Assembly (NCBI GenBank): GCA_032718475.1 | Contig: JAUCBJ010006412.1 | Coordinates: 1 to 23,736 of the forward strand | DNA: 23,736 nucleotides | Direction of reading: 5' to 3' | From: Nemertoderma westbladi | Lineage: Eukaryota > Xenacoelomorpha > Nemertodermatida > Nemertodermatidae | Part shown: one piece after another, positions 1 through 10,600 of the stretch | How the letters are laid out: each line of letters opens with the position of its first letter | How positions within the stretch are numbered: the stretch's first letter is position 1 | Position numbers and translations under genes: made by a program | Notes under the pieces: model-generated | Told to the model about the DNA's origin: nothing | What the model saw: only the letters and a program-made list of their open reading frames with translations | Database searches by the model: none

Positions 1-143
1 GCAACATATAACTGTTGCCTTGGGATTCCCATCAAATGTTGCGATCATAACCCAGGAATTTATAGATTCAATGTTGTTTAGTGTCTTAAGTGCAAATGGG
101 CTTAGCAGAACTCCTACTCCACCAATTGATGCATTGATTGTAC

Positions 144-466
144 CTCTGTGAGACTATTTTATTCTATTTAATAAATACTGTACACCATATTCCGGAACAT
201 TTTGTTTTTCCAATACGTAGATGCAATAACTCTTTAATCATACTATTATGTAGCTATTCATACATTAACAAAATGTTTTAGAATATGGTATATTTAGTAA
301 ATAGAATTTCCACCGGATTCATCAACTCTACTTCAGTATATCTAAGTGACGGTGCTTTTAATTTAATTTATTATTTATTCTCTTTATCGTGTTTTATTGT
401 GCCACTCCCAGTCCCATGGCTTAGTTAACTTTAAAAATTAAATAGAATAAAATAGCCTCGTAGAGT
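144..466. mobile_element. Foldback element, copy 1 of an ACTATTTTATTC family
   Basis: GAGACTATTTTATTCTATT near 150 has its inverse at about 437-462 (AATAGAATAAAATAGCCTC). A second, inner inverted pair joins CCATATTCCGGAACATTTTG (about 185-205) with AAAATGTTTTAGAATATGG (about 270-288). The core is homologous to 6825-6985. Confidence 0.7.
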
Positions 467-1199
467 TGCAACACTATACAACATTATTGAACGCCATAAT
501 TATTGAACATTATTGAATATCTCGGCCATTTTTCAACGAAATTCTACATATTTGGAATCCTTTTCTCCAGCTTTCCTTCACTTGGGAGAGTGAGGGAGAC
601 TTGACTTTAGGGGAGACTTGATTTTTTTTGAATAACTCAAAAACTATTGCATATAATAATAATGTTTAAAATACATGTAGGCTACTGTACAACAGTACAG
701 CCGCGCAACAATGTTGTATTACCTTTTGGTTATTTTTTATTTTATTCCTATAAACGTTTTCTGGGTTCAAATGTAAATTTTTTCCCTTTACAACCAATGT
801 TACTAACTATAAGCTGATAAGGTTGAAGAATAACTGCGGTGTATGGTGTAACTGGTGCAATATCGACCTTTTTTTAATGCTTATACCGGTACTGACTCAC
901 CCACGACCCACCCAGGAGTTGCATGTTTCTACATACCTCTATTTCAAGTTTCATGCAATCTCACTAACATTTGGAGGCTTTTCTCCTTATGAATTTAAAC
1001 AGGTGTTGGACCAAGGAATTTGAACCATCTTTATAATTGAAAAACTTTGCGAAGGAAGCTGTACATTTTGAAGCCTTTGCAACAACTATAACTGAATCGA
1101 AACTTCGCGGTAAAAAGTTGAAGTAATTATATTGTGTCCTATCAATACTTTTACAGTATTATTATGATTAATTGTGCCATTATATTTGTTTCTTTGAAA
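467..1199. other. AT-rich stretch without recognised features
   Basis: No coding frame with domain logic. GGCTACTGTACAACAGTACAG near 683 is a short palindromic word. A TTTCATGCAATCTCA word near 950 also occurs at the right end of the foldback element at 7128, so a scrap of that family may lie here. Confidence 0.3.
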
Positions 1200-2100
1200 C
1201 TTTATAAAAGCCTTTTTCTAGAAAAGATTTTGGGAGGGGGTGGGGGGGGGGGGTGGTCAAAATTAGAGGTGATTTAGCATTTATGAATGGGCCCTTATTT
1301 TGGGATTTCCCGGGCCCCTTACTGGGTCCCACCACGCCCCACTGATCAATGTTGGAATGGCAGTAGTAGTACAATAGTCTTAGTTTGTCGAATACGATTT
1401 GCTGGATAAAACAGCAATCTATCAATCTATCTATCATCCCAACTTTCAATACCAAGCGCCAACGTGTTTGTGTGTGAGCGTATTCAATTCCGCCACATCT
1501 AGGCCCCATAAAGTGAGGTTTAAGCAATATTGGGGACACGAGGTTGATTACCAATATCAACCTCGTGTCACCCCAACAAAGTGGGAAGGAGAAACATACG
1601 CACAATAGGGGTCAGGGGTTACACCCCAGAAAGAGAGAGAATATCAGGGGCAAAGGGAAGCACTTCAGGGGAGGCAAAGGGCGACAACAGGGTTATTAGC
1701 CAATGGGGGGAAGGCACCGGCTGAGTAGTGATTATGCGGCCAACCGTGCAATATATACTACCAGTTGTGTATCATTCATTCAGTTATCTCAGTGCAGTCA
1801 CAGCAGTACGGTGACAATTAAGACCGTCGCCGCCGTCACCCATATTACCGGTCTATTAACGTGTATTACCGCTATCTGCTATTGTACCTACATCTGTACA
1901 TTGTACCACATATATATCTTATATCATTAACAACAACACTAGAACAACACAAACTCTTTTCCAACCACACGGTGCGGCCTGACGCGTACATAAACGACAC
2001 CGGATAAACCGGGATCCTCTCGGATCCCGTCACATTGTGTACACCTTGCCAACTCTACAACCATCCATGACCGTAGGGCATGTTCTGTATGACAAGTTAA
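1200..2100. other. Unassigned repeat-like DNA between 1200 and the first LINE
   Basis: The stretch holds a G-rich run (12 G at 1242-1253), GC-richer text around 1290-1345 with GGGCCC words, the hairpin at 1535-1569 and a purine-rich block (1570-1700). At 1752-1800 there is an AT box followed by a CATTCAGTT initiator-like word. The 1700-2100 part may be 5' LINE or LTR-like sequence, but no protein motif confirms it. Open frames here have no recognisable domain. Confidence 0.35.
1535..1569. repeat. Perfect 14-bp inverted repeat
   Basis: GACACGAGGTTGAT (1535-1548) and ATCAACCTCGTGTC (1556-1569) form a perfect stem with a 7-base spacer. It could be the centre of a decayed foldback element or a solo hairpin; no longer arms were found around it. 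Confidence 0.8.
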
Positions 2101-3205
2101 CGTGGATACTCTCAACAGTCTGTTTAAAACTAAGGATGTGTTGGTAGCCACCAGTAAAGGAGTCGATCATATGTGTCAGTATATTACAAATGCGATCACT
2201 GGTGCAGCAGTGTTGCCGAAACGACGAAAGTCTAAAGCCTGGTTCGATAAAGATTGCATGAAACCAAAAAACTTTTAGAGTTCAGCTTCAAGCAATTTCA
2301 GGAAACCGAAAATCAGGAGAGTAGAGAACGTCTCACTGCAACAAAAACGGTCTACAAACAGATGCTGTTGAAGAAGAAAAGGGAGTATGAGATCCCAAAG
2401 GAAATTGAGTTAATAGATAAAGTTGACAAATCAGAATTCTGGAACATTTTTAAGTCAAAACCTCAATCTAAGCCTGTCTCACAACAGGTTCATGCAAAGA
2501 AGCATGGTCTGGACATTTTACAAAATTACTGTCTGCAAAACCGCACCTCCATGTCCAAGTGTTCCAGAACAGCCATGTGAAACCCTGGACTCTGAAATTC
2601 GTCAATGTGAAATTACAGATGCTGTTGCAAATTCGAAAAATAAGAAAGCCACAGGCCCAGATGGAATCAGTAATGAAATCCTAAAGATTGGTTTTGGCCA
2701 TCTATTACCGTATATGTTCGCTCTGTTTTCACTGTGCTTCTCATCGGCTGCAATCCCGATAGTGTGGTTGACGGCTTATCTGATACCACTGCAAAAAGGA
2801 AAGGGTCCGAAGGGCTCACCCAACTGTTACCGTAGCATCGCATTGCTAACCTGTTTATTAAAGTGTTATACACATCTATATTAGCAACGAGACAACACGT
2901 ACACCTGGGCCGATTCATATCATATTCTCCCGCCAGAACAATTCGGCTTCCGGTAAAAGATGTCTACTATAATGGCAGTCAGACTACTCCGAGAATATAT
3001 AACCAAAGCGCTAATACCAGTAGAGGTAACCTCTACTGTGTGTTCGTAGATTTTACCAAAGCATTCGATACCGTTGACCGTGGAAAGTTGTGCAATAAGT
3101 TATCAATATTAGGGGTAAGCCGTAAGTTTGTTGCTGCCAATTTTGTACGGATCTGTATAGGCGATCTACTCGATCCCATTAAGCAGACAGTCGGGGTATT
3201 GCAAG

Positions 3206-4479
3206 CAGGGTTGTTTGATTTAAATCATTTGATTTAAATCATTGATTTAAATCATGATTTAAATCACATATAAAAATCAAAAAAATCAGATTGTTTTGAT
3301 TTTTTTAATAATCATGAATTTTATCAACCATGCTTTAAGGCCAGGATTAACATTGCATTATTGATTATTAATAAATGATTCAAATTACCTAAATATTTAC
3401 ATGAAAATACAGTATCATGTCGCTCGCATTTTCAATACCATACAGTATACACAGGACCATTAATTAAGTTGTAGTTTAGAGTCCTATTCAGTTGGTTGTT
3501 TATTTAGTTAATATTCGAATTCAGACATTTCAGGATTTCCGGGATCGGGACCGGGATTATCACTCTCGAGATCCCGTGTAATTTTGGATTAAATTCATTA
3601 AAGTTCATAGTATATGTGGCGAGTTTTCGGTAACACTCACTTTATTTTACACTTCTGAAATATTAGTAAGATAAAGTTATATTATAATATCTTATAATTT
3701 ATTACTGAATGGTTTACTGAAATAAAAATTAGATATAATCAAAACATTTCCGTTCTGCTGGAACTTTTTTTAGATGTTCAACAAATTTATTTAACACTTT
3801 AAACTTCGGGATCCCGTTCCAAAAAAGTCGGAATCGGGATTGGATATTTCGCTGGGATCCCGGTTTTTCGGTATAAGGATCGGGATCCCGTTTAAACAAG
3901 AGGGCATTGATGAAGCGAGAAGTCTTCACAATGTTTTCATATAAATTCTGATTTAAATAAAAAAATCTGATTTAAATAAAAAAATGTGATTTAAATGGGT
4001 GACTACAAAACAAAGACCAAAGACCCAAATAATAAAGACCTGCATAATCTTGAAACATGTGTTAACTTTCGTTTATTGTTTTGGTCAACAAGCCTCTGTA
4101 ACATGCTCCTTTACTAACCTGTTCCTTTAAATGGCAATGTAACCTAATGAGCTTTGGGAACTCTACAAAACAAAGAGGTAAAGATGCGTTACGTCCCAAA
4201 GGGCGTTAGGTCCCATTGCCATATAGAGCATTAGGTCCCATTCCATTTACAGGAGCAGGTTAGTAAAGGAGCAGGTTACAGAAGCGTGTTGGGGGAACCA
4301 AAACAATAAACGAAAGTTAACAGATGTGTTTTGTACAGGTCTTTGTTAATTGGGTCTTTGCTTTGTAGTCACCGATTTAAATCATAAAAATCTGATTTAA
4401 ATCAAAAAAATCTGATTTAAATCAAAAAAATCTGATTTTTTTGATTTTTTTATAAAAATCATGATTTTTATCAACCCTG
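3206..4479. mobile_element. Non-autonomous hAT-like DNA transposon, 1274 bp
   Basis: The element is flanked by 8-bp direct repeats ATTGCAAG at 3198-3205 and 4480-4487. Its ends are inverted: it starts CAGGGTTG and ends CAACCCTG. CAGGG-type termini with 8-bp target duplications are hallmarks of the hAT superfamily. Subterminal DNA is rich in GATTTAAATC and AAAAATC repeats in both arms. No transposase frame is visible, so it would need a partner in trans. It interrupts the LINE reverse transcriptase, so it is younger than that LINE insertion, and it hosts a further foldback element. Confidence 0.82.
3998..4373. mobile_element. Foldback MITE nested in the hAT-like element
   Basis: The left end GGTGACTACAAA and the right end TTTGTAGTCACC are inverted. 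The match extends imperfectly inward for about 160 bp per arm; for example, AACTTTCGTTTATTG at about 4063 has its inverse at about 4305. GATTTAAAT stands on both sides (3988-3996, 4374-4382) as a possible 9-bp target duplication, but the host element is full of that word, so it is not proof. No coding capacity. Confidence 0.75.
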
Positions 4480-4755
4480 ATTGCAAGGTGATAAATTGTC
4501 ACCCTTACTTTTTAGTTTATTTATTTCCGACTTGTCGTCTATTTTATTAATTGCCTCAAGTTTGTGCAAAATGTATGCAGATGATCTGGTGATCATTGGA
4601 AAATCCACTGCTGATATCCAACGAAGTTTAAATAGGTTACACAAATATTTTGTTGACAATAATTTAACGGTAAATATAAGTAAGACTAAGGCAGTAAAAT
4701 TTCGTAGAGGTGATAGACTCTCCGGTTCAGTTATAACGGTGTGCAGTTGAAATTC

Positions 4756-5139
4756 CAAAATAACATACTTAACATAACATATTGACAGTACAATACTGAA
4801 AACCAGAAATTAATATCTCTATTTTTTAAATTGATAATTTTCCACCTTATCGTGGAATAACCCTATAGATTTTGTATAGGCATACCGCCATATTTGTTGT
4901 TGTTTTAGTTTCTTAATTTGGTTCATACTATGTAAATACACAGAAGTAAAATTTTCCCGACTCAGTCCACATTTGGATCTTTAAATTTATAATACTACCC
5001 CTGTCCACGTTGCGTTGATGGCACACCTATGATTAAATTAATGTACTTAAATTCCACACATTGGAACCGCAATGATGTACTATACGTACCGTACATGGAC
5101 CCAGTGTTAGTACTGTAGAACACTGTTATAGAAGGGAGA
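4756..5139. other. No feature recognised
   Basis: AT-rich DNA after the last recognisable LINE codons. It may include the LINE's decayed 3' part, but neither a tail repeat nor a domain can be seen. Confidence 0.3.
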
Positions 5140-5590
5140 GGGGGGGGGGGGGGGGGGGGGGGTATTGGACGCAAAAACTAAACACAATAGAACAGGTTAC
5201 AGTTTTATTTTTGAGAGTAATCAGCTGTTATTTGCGTCCAATTTCACCTGGAGGGGTGAATTTGTATTGCGTCCAGTTACAAATACAATATTACACTACG
5301 CTTACCTAAAAACCAATATAAAACGTAATTACACTATGTACAATAGTACAGTACTAGTACAAGTTACCAAAACCGATGGGGGGTTGAAGCGAGCGGGTTG
5401 AAATGAACCAAAATAATCACTGAATAACCAAAATAAAAACTGTGACGTGTTCTATTGAGTAAGTTTATTGTTTTGGTTAGAATAACATACCGCTGTTACC
5501 CACTCCTTTCCCTAAATTTAACATTGAGACCAGATATTAATTCGCCGAGATGGGATTTGCGTCCCCCCACCCCCGTCTCTTTGGAGGTCG
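5140..5590. repeat. Dispersed repeat with GGACGCAAA ends and a TAATCAGCTGTTATTTGCG core
   Basis: It opens with a run of 23 G (5140-5162) and GGACGCAAAAAC, and closes near 5560-5573 with TTTGCGTCCCCCC, an inverted match to the start. The internal word TAATCAGCTGTTATTTGCG (5218-5236) recurs with changes near 11719 and 21338. The right part (5505-5562) resembles 19640-19695. The middle carries TTTATTGTTTTGGTT, shared with other repeats in the window. Probably a TIR-type non-autonomous element. Confidence 0.5.
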
Positions 5591-6499
5591 ATGGTCTCTT
5601 CTGAATATATCTTGACTTGAATGTTTCTTCCTGACACCTAATTATTATAATGTATAAAATTAATTAATAATATACACAAGGTCCTTCCGCCACACACTAC
5701 ACAGTAAGTGTTATATACATTATATTATTGGCTTATCCTTTATTAAATGCGCAAATAATATTTCTCAAGTAAGGATCTGCGGCAGACACACAGATAACAG
5801 CTACAATACTAAGTCTCACTTAGCCAATGTATGGATGATGTATGTTATTAATAAATATAAAACTTCGCCTTATCAGATGTTCGGTATTAGACTTTACCCA
5901 GAATGTGTGGTATAACATTAGTTGAAGGACTAGAAACAAGTTTGTTGACTCAGTTCAGGAGTAGAACTGTTGATATTATCAGTACAATATAATTATATTT
6001 TCCTATTCTATAACAGTTTAAATCCTATTATATAGATTAGTAGAGATATATAGGGCAGATGTAAGAAGGAAATTGTTTCAAAATGTCTATTATTTATTTC
6101 GTATGTTAGTTATTTGAGACCAATTAATTTTTTATTGTGTTATAACATTATGAAAAAATATGAGCAGATATAATTGCATAATATTTTGTTATGCCATTTT
6201 AAAAATCATAATAATTGTTTTTATCATTAAAAAAAACAATGTATTAAAAGGAATTAATATACTTTTTACCAAAAACATCCAATTACCAATCAATTCTCTA
6301 CGTAATACCAATCTACGAAATGAATAAATAGCAACAGTAAATATCGTAATACTATCATTATTTCATTTTTATTTATTTATTTCAACTCAGCTCATTACTA
6401 TCATATAAAAATGTCACATTGCACTGTACATGTACACCACGCCCTGAATTATAGTGTCGTCATTCAGTTACTTAGAAACAACCAACCCACCCCCTTAAA
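5591..6499. other. AT-rich intergenic DNA, no feature recognised
   Basis: Only low-complexity AT text such as TTATTTATTTATTT (near 6370) and a C run starting at 6500 (19 C). No frame with protein logic on either strand. Confidence 0.3.
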
Positions 6500-6824
6500 C
6501 CCCCCCCCCCCCCCCCCCTAATTGTTATACAGTTCTTAATGAAATTGCATGAAATGTGAAACCGTTATTTTCACCTCCTTCTTCCTTAGTGGGTGAGTTA
6601 GAATTACAATTTTTGCTTTCAATATTTAGCTACAAGCGTTTAAAAAAGTGTCTGTTTCGATATTGCACCAGTTCTACTGCAGTTATACTTCAACCTTATA
6701 GTGGTTTGTTGGTACTGATGGAAAGTTGGCCCGTGAAAGGAAGGATGGGTTACAAATATGAAAAAATGTTTGGGAAATGGCTGAGATATGGGCGTTATAA
6801 AGTTATAGGGTTTTGCATCTACGC

Positions 6825-6985
6825 GAGGCTATTTTATTCAATTTAATAAATACACAAAATTCTGTAACATTTTGTTTATCTCATAAGTAGCTGGATAACA
6901 ATACAATACCTCTATAATAATACAAGTAGGCATTTTTTCTAATGTAAACAAAATGTTCCAGAATATGGGTATTTATTAAATATAA
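6825..6985. mobile_element. Foldback MITE, copy 2 of the ACTATTTTATTC family, nested
   Basis: GAGGCTATTTTATTCAATTT through the inner arms CTGTAACATTTTGTTT and AAACAAAATGTTCCAGAAT matches the core of 144-308 with scattered differences and the same inverted-repeat geometry. It sits inside the 6543-7128 element. Confidence 0.7.
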
Positions 6986-7013
6986 GTAACTGGTTTAATA
7001 TCGACGGATAAGC

Positions 7014-7039
7014 TTACAAGCGTTTTTAAACGCTTGTAA
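7014..7039. repeat. Perfect 12-bp hairpin
   Basis: TTACAAGCGTTT at 7014-7025 pairs with AAACGCTTGTAA at 7028-7039 across a 2-base loop. The left half also matches the left arm of the surrounding foldback element near 6630, so it may be a duplicated arm end. Confidence 0.75.
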
Positions 7040-7206
7040 CTAAAGATTGAAAGCAAAAAAATAAAAATTCTGGCTCCACCCAGTAATATGTCGTGAGGTG
7101 AAATTATCTTTTAAATTTCATGCAATCTCAATATAATTTGTAGAACAATTTGATCAAAGGGGGTTACTGAATTACGACACTATATAACGGGACATGTTGT
7201 TTTAAA

Positions 7207-7663
7207 ATGATAAATTTATCACTACGTTTACTTGTTGTAACTGGAATTTATATCGTCGTTAAATTTAGTGCGGGATATGTTGAGGGCACCAGTTTTAACA
7301 CAGTGGAACCGACTCGCGGATGTATTATAGACGGAGATACGTTACGGATCAACTGTTCCCATCCCACCGTAGAAAGTCGTGGTGACAGCGTTACAATATT
7401 GCAGTCATGGCAGAATGGCAGCCACAAATTCCCGTATCTAATATCCCATCACTTCGGCGAACGCAGTCATTGCCCCAACAGCAACAGACTCTACCCCTGC
7501 GGTAAAAAACTACAATTATTATTAGTCAATAACTCAATTTCAACATTTGTTTTACGCAATGTAAATACCAGTACAGACGCAATTAGATATGTTTGCAGTG
7601 TGAGACGCGACCGCAACAGCCAAGAGGGAGAGATTATGAGCAAAATAAATGTAAAGAAATGCT
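7207..7663 (+). CDS. Ig gene exon 1: signal peptide and first Ig domain
   Basis: The ATG at 7207 opens a hydrophobic leader (MINLSLRLLVVTGIYIVV) that fits a signal peptide, with cleavage plausible near residues 22-27. The rest is an Ig domain of about 120 residues. It has a B-strand Cys (RINCSH), a C-strand Trp (ILQSWQNGS), two extra cysteines (HCPN and YPCG) that could form an additional disulfide, and the F-strand YVCSV. At least four N-x-S/T sites are visible. The exon ends AAATGCT/GTAAGT in phase 1. The extra Cys pair about 11 residues apart is not part of the minimal Ig fold. Confidence 0.8.
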
Positions 7664-10600
7664 GTAAGTTGTTTCTTTTCTAAATATTTAATATGCCGAC
7701 CCGTGATTGAGATTGAATATGAAATCATCTTCTTTTTGGAAACTTGTAATAATTATAATTTTGGTAATAATTATAATTTTGGTAATAATTATAATTTTGG
7801 TGGATGTTTTAAATATATAAATTAACCTTTACAAATTAACGGGCGGGGGTGTGGAGGACTACACAGTACACACCCCTAACTCTTTACAGTTCCAACTATT
7901 CCAGCCTTTCCGAAGTTACTCGGGTTTCTGATCCAGCCAGTTAGGGGCGGGGGGGGGGGGGTATATTTTGCTATTTAATATTAGTTAATACTAGTTAACA
8001 ATGAAAAAAACTTGGTTGAGCTTAAAACCCTAATGCTTTTACTTTTTTGCATCTACAGTAATCACATGTAAGTTTTTTTATATGATCGACCAGGGATGGG
8101 GTAACAACAAAATCTATCAGACGAAATTTTGTGAAAATCATTCTGGACCGCTAGGTGGTGATGCAAATTCATGCAAATTTTTATGTTTGTTATAAATAGT
8201 ATTACATTTTATTTACTAAAAATTTCAAAAAGTTGGGCCCATATGAAGAATACCAGACTTTCGCCGTTATATTTCACTTGGCAGTTACCCCCATGTGAAG
8301 AATACCAGGTTTTCACCAAAAACACAGGTTATAGAAGGGCTGAATCTAACCTAAACAATAAACGAATTAGTATATGTACAGGTTACAAGACAGGAATAAG
8401 CGCTATAAAACACTTAATAACGATAAATTTGAAACAATAAAAAATCTTCATATATAAAATTCCAATAAAATGTCGACCGAAAAGTAAAATCCTGGTATTC
8501 TTCACATGGGCGAAAAGTTGTCTTATATTTTTATGCAGGGTGGCTCTGTAAACACACACAGAAATTATCAGACTAATTGCTCAAAAATTGTAGAAGTAAT
8601 AGGGTTTTGAAGTTGACAATTTCATAAAAGAATATTTGGAGATAATCGACCTTTCATTATACATCTCCCTGAATGGAAACTGTTATAACTTGAAAACTAA
8701 AAGAGCGGTTTTCAGATTTGGAAATACAATTTAATCGTGCATTATAATAGATCATCGCAATATTTTGGACCAAAATCGTCTCAATGTTAAATTATCAATT
8801 TTCAATTTAGGCAAAGGATCACATTGCAGTGACACGTTATTATATCCAAAACGAAAATTTCTGAACTTATGAACATAAACTCTAAGGATGGTTTGCTTGA
8901 GCATATGGACGACTTCAGTGAAGACCTTCGAATACGCAAGAGGATGGAATGGGTCGGATTGAATGGGCTGTCCAGGATTTGGAAGTCATATAGGATACAT
9001 AAGAACCGTAATGTTTGACTATTTAGAGCAGCAGTAGTTCCAATACTACTTTATGGGAGTCCATGCTGGGCTCTAACTACTGAGGCTACCCAAATCTCTG
9101 GATGGCACTTTCACAAGAATGCTGCTTTTGCCGAAACACAACTTTCTGCCGAATCGTGATCTTTGTTGCCGATACTCGGCTTTTAGACGGAACGGAACAT
9201 GAGACTATGCTGAAACGCGACGTGACCCCCTTGACAACCGGCATATAAATTTAAATCCATTTACCACTTTCGAGAATTCAGTTTGAGAGATTATTTATTA
9301 TTTTTTAATATTTATTTTTTTAATATTGAATTATTTTTATTATCTAGACCCACCAAGAGTGACAAGCAACGAGAATTATAACCATCTGAGAATGGTTCAC
9401 AGAGGCAAGTCCGTTCATCTTAACTGCAGTATCCATAGCAACTCTGAGATTCTATCTAACCGCATTGGTCAACAATTGGCCAATGGCAGTACTAACCAAT
9501 CAGAGGGCAGTATTGAAGTTATATTACTAAACAACAAAGTTTCCCATTATTCATTGTCATCTACTTTACATAATGTGCAGCCCAAGGATATAGCTACTTA
9601 TGTTATCGACGTTACCAATATTGTGGGAAGTTGTCGATGTATTTTCCCAATTTATATAAATGGTGAGTCGTTTCTGGAAAATACAACGAATACCTTTGTA
9701 TGGTTAATTAAGAAAAAAAAATGTGCTGGCACTCTTTTATGTTTTATATCCTGGGGTACAGGTTACTGAATGAATGTGTTATTGTTAATATTACAGTATT
9801 GCCAGACATTGGCAGTGAGCTATATCGTCAATTTTGTTGAGGGTTGAGATCGGAGAAGATTGAGGGTGGGGGGCGGGGGTGGGTGGGTGCGTTGTGTGGT
9901 TGAATACAAACACACACCATGGCGGCGTTCGAATGGATAGACAATGGTCTGTAGAATCAGGTGACGTCACAGAAGCATATATATCATTGTCCAATGTAAT
10001 TTCCACTTCAACCCTTTTAGGTTACATTCCGCAGCCTCCATTGTTGGTGAAAGCAACGCCAATAAATACGACGAGTATTGGTGTTACCTGGGAGATTGTT
10101 GAAAGAACCTTCGGGTACAGAAGAACTATAGTATATTGCTGGACCGTAGCTGGAATAGGCCTAAGCAATCACACAATGTAAGTACAGTAGGTGTGGGTGT
10201 GTGGGCGTGTACATACAAATACAGCGCACCAATCACTTGATCCATAGACATTTAATATTAATACATTTAATGCATCTACATACCTACCCTACACTGGTTT
10301 TTTTCTCAATGTACTTTTCACAATGTATGTATTCTCAATATTTGATTCGCCATGCTTTTTTTCGCAATATCTGATTGCTCAAATCTAAAATAATTGTTTT
10401 CTCAATGTTTTTTTTTCTCTTTTTTTTTCCTCAACGTTTTTTTTCTCTTTTTTTTCTCAATGTTTTTTTTTTCTCTTTTTTTTCTCAATGTTTTTTTTCT
10501 CTTTTTTTCTCAATGTATATATTCTATCAATGTTTCTTTTCTCAATGTATTCTTTTTCTCAATAATTTTTTCGCAATATATTTATTTTTTTAATGTTTAT

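Larger units (their letters stand above)
2102..4755 (+). pseudogene. LINE reverse transcriptase remnant, frameshifted and split by a transposon
   Basis: The coding trace runs 2102-3205 and resumes at 4480-4755. It uses frame 2 to about 2250, frame 1 to about 2500, frame 2 to about 2880, then frame 1, so at least three frameshifts have occurred. Recognisable reverse transcriptase motifs are the ATGPDGISNEIL finger motif (near 2650), FVDFTKAFDTVD (motif A, near 3045), QGDKLSPLLFSLF (near 4484), MYADDLV (catalytic YADD, near 4570) and NLTVNISKTK (near 4665). The endonuclease and 3' end are missing or unrecognisable. The motif style suggests a CR1/L2/jockey-like non-LTR element; the clade is uncertain. 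It is distinct from the LINE at 16085-18374. The hAT-like insertion falls within LQ/QGD. Confidence 0.85.
6543..7128. mobile_element. Large foldback element just upstream of the Ig gene
   Basis: The left arm (about 6543-6640) and right arm (about 7015-7128) are inverted copies. Paired words include TTGCATGAAAT / ATTTCATGCAA, TTTTGCTTTCAAT / ATTGAAAGCAAAA and TACAAGCGTTT / AAACGCTTGTA. The arms are around 100 bp with small gaps. It ends about 80 bp before the Ig-gene ATG and contains a nested copy of the 144-466 family. Confidence 0.72.

Noticed and set aside
1180-1605. 141-codon reverse frame
   Set aside because: No domain, unusual composition driven by G-rich repeats, no flanking splice or promoter logic.
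4060-4080. CRISPR-like or regulatory array from the recurrent TTTATTGTTTTGG words
   Set aside because: The words are not regularly spaced and are arms of foldback transposons in a eukaryotic genome.
6556-6846. 96-codon forward frame
   Set aside because: Lies across a foldback arm and a nested MITE; no protein features.
7181-7187. TATATAA as TATA box of the Ig gene
   Set aside because: It lies only 20 bp before the ATG, so transcription would start at or after the start codon. Probably chance in AT-rich DNA.
9781-10020. Extra Ig-gene exon starting at 9796 after ATATTACAG
   Set aside because: The acceptor-like site leads into G-rich DNA, and the phase 1 join of exon 2 to 10021 already gives a regular Ig-to-FN3 transition.
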